From: GCA-2731375 sp964344935
Lineage (GTDB): Bacteria; Pseudomonadota; Alphaproteobacteria; GCA-2731375
Direction: 5' to 3'
Length of the DNA stretch: 64,000 nucleotides
NCBI GenBank assembly: GCA_964344935.1
Contig: CAYFPL010000009.1
Span: forward strand, 162,825-226,824
Shown here: in pieces, positions 8,507 to 15,959 of the stretch
Numbering within the stretch: the stretch's first letter is position 1
Layout of the letters: the number at the start of each line of letters is the position of its first letter
Notes under the pieces: generated by a model
What the model saw: only the letters and a program-made list of their open reading frames with translations
Database searches by the model: none
Told to the model about the DNA's origin: nothing
Translations under genes and position numbers: made by a program

Positions 8507-10252
8507 CTATTGTCCGCTGCGCAGAGCGGTTTTCCCCTGGCCCGGGCCCGGATGCATCAACGGCGCCCCGGGCAGGTGGAATCTATGGCAATCGACGCAG
8601 GTCGTCCTGATGCGCGTTGCCGCTTCATCGCCACCATGACAACGCTGGCAGGTTTCAATGCCAGGCAAGAGAACATCCCCGGAATGCTTCGACGCATTGG
8701 CCTTGTGGCAGGCCGTGCACTGCACGTCCCGGTGCTGGTTATGTGGGAACCAGCTTTTCTCGAACCAGTTTTCAGCCAACGTCACTTTCTTGATCTGCCA
8801 GCCAACCGCCGCGCTGGGATCGCGGCCAATATGATGGCAATAACCGCAAACGCCTTTGGTCACGAACGCCGTTGCGTCTTCGGCCGTCTTACGCGCCCAT
8901 TGGAGGGCGCCAGGCCGGTCCGCTTCGCTCAACGGTGTGCCGGGGCGCCTGCGCACGCTGGCGGGGGCATCGGCACTCTGCACACCACCGCGAAGGGCCG
9001 CATCGGCATAAAATTCCTTGATCACATGCAGCGCATCAACAAGGTTGCCGTGCGGAAGGTTGCGCGAAGGATCGAGTGGCGAAAAGGCCAGGCTATGGCA
9101 TTCGGCACAGTGCTGTTTCATCCTGATCGGACGCATATTTACGCCACTGGCTTCGGGGACATGACAGTCGGCGCACTGCATCACCTTGGTTCGTTTCTCA
9201 TCCTTGTCATCGGCCCGCACCCGGACACCTTCGGGCTTCAGGTGCTTGTCGTGGGGAAACTTCAGGTTCGAAATCTCCACCGGCGGCTTGGCCGCATCAA
9301 GTTCCAAACGCTTCCGTTTGCCGGTGGCCCCGTCGATGATGACGGCGGGACGGAACTGTGGATGAGCATCGCCGAAGTCGCTGGCGTTCTTGATCTTGGT
9401 ATCGGGGACGTGTCCATCCAGATCCTTGTGGCAGTCGGCGCAAAAGGCCTGGCTGGACAAAATGATCGGCTCTGGCCCGGCATGCTCCTTATGACAGTTC
9501 TGGCAGCTGGCGCCGGAAAACTCCGCAAGCTTGAATTTGCCCGGGTCGAAATGGTGTTCGATGCCGCTATGGCAGGCGGCACAGGCGCTATCCTCAACCT
9601 GCACAAAGGGCTTTTGATGGCAAGCCCCGCACTGCCCGCCGATAAATCCGTGCGGCCGCGAGATTTCACCTGTGTCCCAGGAAATGTCGCCATCCACTGG
9701 CCAGGGCTGGGTGACCGCCGCAACGGACATCTCGCCCAGCCTTGTGACATCGACCGTGTTGTCCCCCTTGAGAAACTGCACCGCCGGCCAGGCCAGGAAC
9801 AGGGCAAGGACAAGGATTGCCAGGCCCCATGACCATTTTCGCGTGCCCCAGCCCGCCTCGCCCAGCGTCATCACACTGCGCTCTCGCAGCGCCACCAGGG
9901 CATCGCCCGATGGCCGGGTCAGTTCGACGCTGACCGCGGCATCCTTGCCTTCCGGCGGCTCCAGGATCACCACGTCATAGGGGCCGACTTCGATCACACT
10001 GCCGATCTGCACGGGACCTGAAGTGCTGATGCGGCCGTCGATGGAGACGTTGGACCGCGCCGGCGCCTCGAAGAAAAGGCCGCCCGGCCGGATATGCAAA
10101 GCGCCCTGATGCAACTGCACCCGCGGGTCAGGGAGTTCCACTTCGCTATCGGTGCCGCGGCCGAAGTTCAGAGCCTCGCAGTTGATCTCCTCGTCACGGC
10201 TGGCCACATCGCCGCTACGCCGCCGGGTCAGGTATTTGACTAGGATATCCAC
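8507..10252 (-). CDS. FHA-like domain / single TM / periplasmic decaheme cytochrome c
   Basis: The 581-residue protein starts with GTG, 9 bp after the upstream stop. Residues about 25-110 resemble an FHA domain (FGRGTDSEVELPD then SIDGR), but the phospho-Thr-binding Ser-x-x-His is not canonical (VQLH). A single transmembrane helix follows at about 139-160. Residues about 205-550 carry ten CxxCH motifs in a cytochrome c3/c7-like pattern with many extra His ligands. The topology implied is FHA-like part in the cytoplasm, hemes in the periplasm. It should accept electrons from the membrane b-type protein encoded just upstream and pass them to periplasmic or outer-membrane carriers. An FHA-like domain on a multiheme cytochrome is unusual and suggests docking to, or control by, a cytoplasmic partner. 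Confidence 0.85.
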   Translation of the reverse strand: MDILVKYLTRRRSGDVASRDEEINCEALNFGRGTDSEVELPDPRVQLHQGALHIRPGGLFFEAPARSNVSIDGRISTSGPVQIGSVIEVGPYDVVILEPPEGKDAAVSVELTRPSGDALVALRERSVMTLGEAGWGTRKWSWGLAILVLALFLAWPAVQFLKGDNTVDVTRLGEMSVAAVTQPWPVDGDISWDTGEISRPHGFIGGQCGACHQKPFVQVEDSACAACHSGIEHHFDPGKFKLAEFSGASCQNCHKEHAGPEPIILSSQAFCADCHKDLDGHVPDTKIKNASDFGDAHPQFRPAVIIDGATGKRKRLELDAAKPPVEISNLKFPHDKHLKPEGVRVRADDKDEKRTKVMQCADCHVPEASGVNMRPIRMKQHCAECHSLAFSPLDPSRNLPHGNLVDALHVIKEFYADAALRGGVQSADAPASVRRRPGTPLSEADRPGALQWARKTAEDATAFVTKGVCGYCHHIGRDPSAAVGWQIKKVTLAENWFEKSWFPHNQHRDVQCTACHKANASKHSGDVLLPGIETCQRCHGGDEAATRIRTTCVDCHRFHLPGAPLMHPGPGQGKTALRSGQ

Positions 10253-10261
10253 GAGCCCACC

Positions 10262-11092
10262 CTACCAATACAAAAAGACAACGATGACATGGGCCGCCAG
10301 CGAGGCGATCAAGCCAATGGTTAGCGGGATGTGCAAATAGAGCCAGACATCCAGCAACGCACGGTAACGAAGTTCCCGACGCGCCTGCTCCAACAGCTGC
10401 GATTGCTGTGCCAACAGGGAAACCAGCCGCCGGGCCGTTTCCGCCTCGCCGCCGGTTAGATTGGCGGCGAGACCGGTGACCAATTGCAGCACGGCGGCAA
10501 TCGGGCATTTACGATCCTGCCCGGCCAGGATGCGGCGGGCCGAACCGCCGAGGCGAACCGAATCCTGCGCCTGGACCAGGGCATTGGTGATCTCGTCAGG
10601 CAATTGGCCCGCGGTCTGACGGCTCTGTTCCGATAGATCCGCGATCTGGCTGACCAATTGATCCAAGGTCGAGCCGGCCAGATTGTCATTGCGTAGATTT
10701 GGTACCCGCACATACATGACGACGCCGAAGATGCCGCTGACGATCACCGCCAGCATCAAGCCGTAAGCCAGGGTGTGCAGGTTGAGGCCGAATTGGAAAC
10801 CGGTGTGCAAAGTAGCAATGATGACCAGGCTGAGGCCCAGGTAGACATGCGCCGAGAGCCATTCCTGCAACGTCATCTTGCCTTTGCCATAACGCCGCTT
10901 GCGGATACCGAACCAAGCCAGCCAAAGGATCAACAAAGCCCCGATTGTGCCCAGAGTATAGCCGTACCAGCTACCGCCATTGGCGCCGGCCAAGGGGTCG
11001 TGCCAGGCATAAACGGCAATTGCGGCGATGCAGAGCACAATTGCCACCCGGAGGTACCGGAAATCCCGGATTACGAGGACTGATTGATGCAT
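10262..11092 (-). CDS. Polytopic membrane protein resembling a b-type cytochrome
   Basis: About 276 residues. Hydrophobic segments are visible near residues 12-33, 44-62, 82-100, 108-130 and 246-275, with a charged, helical cytoplasmic or periplasmic insert (about 135-240, rich in Gln/Leu/Arg) between the fourth and fifth. Histidines inside or at the ends of helices (SAHVYLG, ATLHTGF, YLHIPLT, LAAHVIVV) are placed as in diheme cytochromes b or ferric-reductase-like proteins. The gene lies 15 bp after the FAD/FeS oxidoreductase and 9 bp before the FHA-decaheme gene. The likely role is moving electrons from the cytoplasmic flavo-iron-sulfur subunit, or from quinol, through the inner membrane. 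Heme binding is inferred from His positions only. A GTG one codon upstream is an alternative start. Confidence 0.7.
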   Translation of the reverse strand: MHQSVLVIRDFRYLRVAIVLCIAAIAVYAWHDPLAGANGGSWYGYTLGTIGALLILWLAWFGIRKRRYGKGKMTLQEWLSAHVYLGLSLVIIATLHTGFQFGLNLHTLAYGLMLAVIVSGIFGVVMYVRVPNLRNDNLAGSTLDQLVSQIADLSEQSRQTAGQLPDEITNALVQAQDSVRLGGSARRILAGQDRKCPIAAVLQLVTGLAANLTGGEAETARRLVSLLAQQSQLLEQARRELRYRALLDVWLYLHIPLTIGLIASLAAHVIVVFLYW

Positions 11093-11107
11093 CACACGGG
11101 CCCGCGG

Positions 11108-13513
11108 CTATTGAGACTGGGACATTGCGAAGAACTCCTCCGGACTGAGTCGTATGGCCGCCCCGGTCGGACAGGCACGCACGCAAGCGGCCCCGCCGGA
11201 TATGTTCTTGCACATATCGCACTTAACGGCGGTCTTGATGGCGTCCGGATCGTCGCTGCGGGCCGCGGCGCCGGGTCCCTGGCCGGCACCGAACAGCAGC
11301 CAGCTCAGAAGCCCCGGTTTCTTTGCGGCCGGCAAGGCCATCTGGATCACGCCATAGGGGCAATTGCGTTCGCAGTTGCCGCAGCCGATGCAACTGTCGT
11401 CGATATAGACTTCGCCGCCCAAGGCCCGGTGGATGGCGTCGGGCGGACAATCGGCCATGCAATGGGGATTCTCGCAATGCCGGCATGCCGTCGGCACGTG
11501 GATGGTGCCGAAGGTTGGGCCCACTTCCCGGCGCAGGCGCGAGGTTCCGTCGTGGGTTTCAGCACAGGCCTTCTCGCAATTGTCGCAGCCGACGCACAGC
11601 GCCTCGTCGATCAGCAACATGTCGCTGGCCTCGCCGATGCCCTGTTCGACAAGGAATTGCACGATGTTGCCGGCTTCTGGCTGGGCCGCCATCTCTTCGT
11701 TTTCCACCAGCCGAGACATCAGCCGCTCCTCGACCTGCTGCCGCAGTCCGGGATCCTCGTCTAGCATGCTGCGGAAGGTGGCGCCGTCGAGCCGAATGGT
11801 ATCGGTGGCGACAGCGGCCCGGATGGTGGCGTTGCGCGGGGCATCGCCGATCAGTGCCATCTCGCCCACGTAATGGCCCGCCGGCACGTATGAGACCACA
11901 ACCTCCTGACCGCCCACGCTCCGCGAGACGGTCACAGAGCCTTTCTGGATCAGGTAGAGGCCATCGCCCGCATCACCTTCGCGGAACAATACCTCGCTTT
12001 TCTTGAAGGACCGGATTTCCGCCTTTTCGATCACCGGGCGCAGTTTCTCCGGCGCCAAATTCGGCGCCAGATAGGTGAGGATCTGCCGCTCCATGGCGGC
12101 CTGGGACAGGGTCTCCTCGACCGAGGCGATGGAATTGATCAGGCGGATCATAGTGCGCCGGGGCGATTCCAATAACACGCAGTCCGTCGCCGCAACTACG
12201 GTGGCGGTACGTCTGCGGCCCTGGATCAAACCCATCTCACCAAAGAACTCACCCTGACCCAGACGCACGCGTTCGCTATCGTCATCGGGATTGATCAGGA
12301 TTTCCACCTCACCCTTGACCACCATATAGAAAGAATTGGTGTAGTCGTTGCGGGCAAAGACTTCTTCCCCGGGCCCGGGGAAATGAAAGTTGCCGTCCAG
12401 CAAAAATTCCCGCAATTGCAGGACCGTCAGGCCTCTGAGCAGGGGGACGTTTTCACGTACCATCTCCAAAACGGCCGTGACACCATCCTGGGTTGCCGCG
12501 CCCGGCGCGCCGCCCCGGCTTAGGAGCGGGCCGAACTTCTCTTCCAGCAGCGGCTCGTCAGCCGGCTTGATCTCGTTGCCGACGATGAATTCCACGACTT
12601 CATAGCCCTGGTTCATGGCCTGTTTGATCAGGGGATAGCCGCCCAGGGCGCCGATAATATGCAGGCCGGGCACATTGCTTTCGTATGTGGGCGATAGTTC
12701 CGGCAGGGCCGCCGGATCGTCGGAAGAGAAACTGATGCCGCAGGATTCGACGAATCGCCGCGGCGGGATGGCGCCCAACCGGGCGATCACCCGGTCGCAA
12801 TGCACGGCGACTTCGCCGTCAGGAACACTCAACGTGATCTCGCCCGGCGTGACCGAAACCGGGTTGGCATCGTAATAGCAATCAAGATCACCATCCGAGA
12901 TGGCTTTCTCGATAGCCATGCGATTGCCGTCCTTGGCGCGCGCAAATTCGCCGCGTCGATTGACGATAGAGACGTTGTTGTGCCCGGCAAGGGCAATGGC
13001 ATTTTCAATGGCTGCGTCACCTGCGCCGATGACGACAATGCTTTCGGCCTCGTATTCGTCCGGGTCGTCGAGCTGATACTGCACCCGCTCCCATTCCTGC
13101 CCGGGCACGCCCAGCTGGCGCAAGTTGCCCTGCAGGCCGATTGCCAGGACCACATTCTCGGCCTCGATTGTCTCGCTGCCGCCAATGGTTAGCTGGAATT
13201 GGCCCTTTTCGCCCTCGATTGCGGTCACCTCCGCTTTGTAGCGGACGTTAACCCCCAGATCGCGCATCTCGTCATCCCAGGCACCCAGCACCGCCTCGCG
13301 GGTACCGGCCTGGAAAGAGCAGCTGCTGCGCAGGGGCAGGATGTCCGGCGTCGCCATGACATGCTTGCCCTTCTGATATTTGAAAATGGTGTCGGACAAA
13401 CGGTCCGTGCGTTCCAGCAGAACATGGGAGAGGCCCAGTTCAGCAGCCCGGCCGGCAGCGCTCAGACCGCCCGGCCCCGACCCGACAATCGCGATCTGAA
13501 ATCGTTCACTCAT
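11108..13513 (-). CDS. FAD oxidoreductase fused to two cNMP-binding domains and a 4x[4Fe-4S] ferredoxin domain
   Basis: About 801 residues, first gene of the operon. Residues 1-320 form a thioredoxin-reductase/YpdA-like flavoprotein with GSGPGG near 10 (FAD) and GAGDAA near 160 (NAD(P)H). No CxxC is present in this part, so it is not a dithiol reductase. Two cyclic-nucleotide-binding folds follow at about 368-445 and 494-580 (FGEMGLI and VGEMALI motifs). Residues about 634-788 hold sixteen Cys in four DmsB/HybA-like clusters (CVGCDNC..C, CRHC..C..C, CIGCGNC..C, CDMC..C..C). There is no signal peptide, so it is cytoplasmic. It probably takes electrons from NAD(P)H and hands them to the membrane protein encoded next, with cNMP or a similar ligand as a possible gate. 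The start at 13513 has GGGCGAG upstream; a GTG at 13528 lacks one. Confidence 0.88.
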   Translation of the reverse strand: MSERFQIAIVGSGPGGLSAAGRAAELGLSHVLLERTDRLSDTIFKYQKGKHVMATPDILPLRSSCSFQAGTREAVLGAWDDEMRDLGVNVRYKAEVTAIEGEKGQFQLTIGGSETIEAENVVLAIGLQGNLRQLGVPGQEWERVQYQLDDPDEYEAESIVVIGAGDAAIENAIALAGHNNVSIVNRRGEFARAKDGNRMAIEKAISDGDLDCYYDANPVSVTPGEITLSVPDGEVAVHCDRVIARLGAIPPRRFVESCGISFSSDDPAALPELSPTYESNVPGLHIIGALGGYPLIKQAMNQGYEVVEFIVGNEIKPADEPLLEEKFGPLLSRGGAPGAATQDGVTAVLEMVRENVPLLRGLTVLQLREFLLDGNFHFPGPGEEVFARNDYTNSFYMVVKGEVEILINPDDDSERVRLGQGEFFGEMGLIQGRRRTATVVAATDCVLLESPRRTMIRLINSIASVEETLSQAAMERQILTYLAPNLAPEKLRPVIEKAEIRSFKKSEVLFREGDAGDGLYLIQKGSVTVSRSVGGQEVVVSYVPAGHYVGEMALIGDAPRNATIRAAVATDTIRLDGATFRSMLDEDPGLRQQVEERLMSRLVENEEMAAQPEAGNIVQFLVEQGIGEASDMLLIDEALCVGCDNCEKACAETHDGTSRLRREVGPTFGTIHVPTACRHCENPHCMADCPPDAIHRALGGEVYIDDSCIGCGNCERNCPYGVIQMALPAAKKPGLLSWLLFGAGQGPGAAARSDDPDAIKTAVKCDMCKNISGGAACVRACPTGAAIRLSPEEFFAMSQSQ

Positions 13514-13817
13514 ATGGCTCGCCCACACCGATCGTTGTTGTTTCGCCGAACGTCCATACAGAGCGACGTCCGCTGGTTTAATTGATTAGTGTACACATAA
13601 CGAGTTCGACCAAGCGCAATATTATTAGGCGTAACCAGAAATATCAAAAATGAAATGTCGCACGGCCGCCGCGCGGCGTCGTTCAGCCGCTGCCGCAACC
13701 ATCCGTATTTAGTGACTCAGGCGCCAGAATATTGACCGCCAGCAGCAAATCCGAAACCGGAATTGCCGACGCTTTCCCCCGAATGGAGATTGGCCGTTTG
13801 ATTCTGGTTGGATGGTT
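13514..13817 (-). promoter_or_regulatory. Upstream region of the redox operon
   Basis: This 304-bp gap between tRNA-Glu and the first operon gene must hold the operon promoter. Visible elements are an 8-bp palindrome GTGTACAC at 13589-13596 in a locally AT-rich stretch and a weak promoter-like pair on the minus strand (TTGGTC, 17 bp, ACTAAT) overlapping that palindrome. The match to sigma-70 consensus is poor, so the promoter call is tentative. No convincing gene lies in this interval. Confidence 0.3.
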
Positions 13818-13893
13818 TGGCGTCCCCAAGGGGAGTCGAACCCCTGTTTCCGGCGTGAGAGGCCGGCGTCCTAGGCCACTAGACGATGGGGAC
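13818..13893 (-). tRNA. tRNA-Glu (anticodon CTC)
   Basis: Read on the minus strand the sequence folds as a cloverleaf. The acceptor stem is GTCCCC/GGGGAC, the T-arm is CAGGGG-TTCGACT-CCCCTT, and the anticodon arm is CCGGC-CTCTCAC-GCCGG with CTC at positions 34-36, reading GAG. CCA is encoded at the 3' end (13820-13818). It is the only tRNA found in the window. It stands alone between the deacetylase gene and the redox operon. Confidence 0.95.
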
Positions 13894-13904
13894 GCAGAGA
13901 GGGA

Positions 13905-13933
13905 GAGGTAAACTGCATGGCGCTTCCCGTCAA
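13905..13933 (-). promoter_or_regulatory. Probable promoter of tRNA-Glu
   Basis: On the minus strand TTGACG (13933-13928), a 17-bp spacer and TACCTC (13910-13905) sit 11 bp upstream of the tRNA 5' end, the right distance for a short 5' leader. The -35 is good and the -10 is weak. Confidence 0.4.
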
Positions 13934-13952
13934 GCCTTGTCCAAGCCTTGTC
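13931..13952. repeat. Perfect tandem duplication of 11 bp
   Basis: CAAGCCTTGTC occurs twice with no gap, across the stop codon of the deacetylase gene and the -35 region of tRNA-Glu. It is probably a local slippage duplication. Confidence 0.8.
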
Positions 13953-15402
13953 AGGGCGTCGCGATAGAGGCTGGCGCCATGCCGATTTTTGCTTGCGGGT
14001 CGCGCCGGCTTTTGGCTTCTGCCGTGGCGCGCGGCGCTTCGGGGCTCCTGACCAAGGCTGAAACCGGAACCAGGACCAGGCCGCGGGCCGCCAGGCCGGG
14101 CAGCCAGCCTTCCAATACGTTCAAAGTCTCGGGATAAGGATGGCCGATGGCGATCGCGCTGCCGCGTTCACGGGCACGCTGGGCGGTCTTTTCCAACTGC
14201 GCGCGGATCAGCCAGGGATCGCGGTTGTTATCGAGGAATATATCGCGGGTCACGGCTGGTAGACCGAATTCCCGCGCCAGGCGATAACCCTTGGAGCGGC
14301 CCGTGGTCAGACTGTCGAGAAACAACAGATCCCGCGCCTTCAGGGCCCGCATCACCCGGGCCATCTCGCGCCGGGAAGCGGTAAAGCGGCTGCCCATGTG
14401 GTTGTTGACGCCCACATAGCCTTCCAGCCGGCCCAAATTCCAGGCAATGCGGCGGTCAAGTTCCGCCTGAGGCAAGCCGGTCAAGAGCGCGTTCGGTCCG
14501 GGGTCCCTCTGCCCGTCCCGCGGTTCCATGGGCAAATGCAGCATCACCTCGTGACCGGCCGTACGCGCCCGGGCCACCAGGCCATGCAGATGATTGCCAT
14601 AGGGCAGAACCGCCAAGGTAATGGGACGGGGCAGAGAAATCGCCCGATCCGAGCGGAACTGGCTCAGCCCCATGTCATCAAGCACGATGGCGATACGGGC
14701 CCGGCCCTCGGTGGGCGGTGTCAGGGCGGCGTAGCGGCGCCAGGCGGGCGCCGGCGGCGCGCTGCGCAGGGATTTTGGCGCCCCCTTTGCCGAATCCGTT
14801 CGAGGCGGCGCCGGTGCCATGGGGGGTGGTGCGGGCGGCAGTACCTGGGGCGGTGTCAGGGCCGCCATCTTCACATTGTCATGCTCGATCTGTTCCCGCC
14901 GGGTCGCCTCCGCCATGTCCACCAGGGCCGCGGCGGCAGCGGCGACCTCTTCTTCCGAGGGCGGCGGCGGTGGCAACAGCACCGCTTCGATCTCGGTTCG
15001 CTTCACCGCCGGCATGGGCGGCCCGGCGGCCGGCCGGGGGGGCGCGGTTTGCGGCAGTGGCGCCGGTGGTTGCGGGACATCAAGCCTGGACACGGTTTCC
15101 ACCGGTGGAGCGGGCGGCGCTTCAGGTGCCATTGGCGCCAGCGCCAGCCGCTGTCTAATTTCCGGTACGCTTGTTTCTGTGTCGAGCCGCTGCACCTGCG
15201 TCGGCACCGGCTTCGGCGCCGCCAACGCGATCGTTGCTTCCGTTTCCGGCGATTGTGCCGCCGTCGCCGTCGAGCGAATCTCTGGGGAGATGAACGTCAG
15301 GGCCGTCGTCGCACCCAAGCCCACAGCAAATCCCGCCAAGGCGATAAAGAAGGACTTGGTCACGAAACGCGCCCGCCGCCGTCGCGCCCGCCGCTCCCGC
15401 AA
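13951..15402 (-). CDS. Divergent polysaccharide deacetylase family protein
   Basis: About 483 residues from a TTG start. An Arg-rich N-terminus is followed by one membrane anchor (about 15-38), then about 200 residues of Pro/Ala-rich linker. The C-terminal 230-residue domain begins RIAIVLDDMGLS, with VLPYG, HLPMEP, GVNNHMGSRFT and IGHPYPET. These are hallmarks of the divergent polysaccharide deacetylase family (YibQ-like), a NodB-fold enzyme presumed to act on envelope glycans in the periplasm. The start is uncertain. TTG at 15402 has no ribosome binding site, GTG at 15363 is possible, and an in-frame CTG at 15465 has GAGGGAG 7 nt upstream and would add 21 residues. Family membership is confident; the substrate is unknown. 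Confidence 0.85.
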   Translation of the reverse strand: MRERRARRRRARFVTKSFFIALAGFAVGLGATTALTFISPEIRSTATAAQSPETEATIALAAPKPVPTQVQRLDTETSVPEIRQRLALAPMAPEAPPAPPVETVSRLDVPQPPAPLPQTAPPRPAAGPPMPAVKRTEIEAVLLPPPPPSEEEVAAAAAALVDMAEATRREQIEHDNVKMAALTPPQVLPPAPPPMAPAPPRTDSAKGAPKSLRSAPPAPAWRRYAALTPPTEGRARIAIVLDDMGLSQFRSDRAISLPRPITLAVLPYGNHLHGLVARARTAGHEVMLHLPMEPRDGQRDPGPNALLTGLPQAELDRRIAWNLGRLEGYVGVNNHMGSRFTASRREMARVMRALKARDLLFLDSLTTGRSKGYRLAREFGLPAVTRDIFLDNNRDPWLIRAQLEKTAQRARERGSAIAIGHPYPETLNVLEGWLPGLAARGLVLVPVSALVRSPEAPRATAEAKSRRDPQAKIGMAPASIATP

Positions 15403-15566
15403 GGGGCGCGCCTGTCGGCGGCGCCGTACCTGTCTGTCCGATCGTTTTGCCGTGTCCCGGGCCAGGGGTGAACTCCCTCATCCTTCGAAAATCAGGTCAA
15501 GGCACCTTTCAACACCTGAATAAGGGGCATAACGGCTTAAATATCAAGGGTATAAGGGGCGAAACT

Positions 15567-15959
15567 TCAAGAGACGCCGGAAAGATCGTCCAATATGGGG
15601 CAATCGGGGCGGTCGTCCCCATGGCAGCGCGCCACCAGATCGGAGAGCACGGCGGAAATGGATTGCAGTTCGGCAATCTTACCTTCGATTCGACCAATGG
15701 CAGTCTCCGCCAGGCTGCGCACCTGGGCGCTGGCACGGCTCTTGTCCTTGTAGAGCGCCAATAAATCCGAGACTTCCGCCACGGAAAAACCCAAGCCCCG
15801 CGCCCGGGCGATGAAGCGCAGCATGTGCACATCCTCGTCGCTGAAGTCGCGATAGCCGTTTCCCGCACGCCGCGCCGGCTGGATCAGATTGATGCTCTCG
15901 TAATACCGGATCGCCTTGGCGGAGACGCCGGATCCTTTCGAAGCTTCGGAAATGTTCAT
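15567..15959 (-). CDS. cueR: Cu(I)-responsive MerR-family regulator CueR
   Basis: A 130-residue MerR protein. The N-terminal winged helix starts MNISEASKGSGVSAKAIRYY, and a dimerisation helix and the metal loop CHGDDRPDC (two Cys eight apart) follow, as in CueR for Cu(I)/Ag(I)/Au(I). It overlaps the 3' end of copA by 4 bp (ATGA), so regulator and target are co-transcribed. A CueR-type operator lies in front of copA, which implies that copper raises transcription of both genes, giving positive control of copper export and of the sensor itself. Confidence 0.93.
   Translation of the reverse strand: MNISEASKGSGVSAKAIRYYESINLIQPARRAGNGYRDFSDEDVHMLRFIARARGLGFSVAEVSDLLALYKDKSRASAQVRSLAETAIGRIEGKIAELQSISAVLSDLVARCHGDDRPDCPILDDLSGVS

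Noticed and set aside
8411..9832. A 473-codon plus-strand frame opposite the FHA-decaheme gene
   Set aside because: Same reason: it is antisense to ten CxxCH motifs and has no domain of its own.
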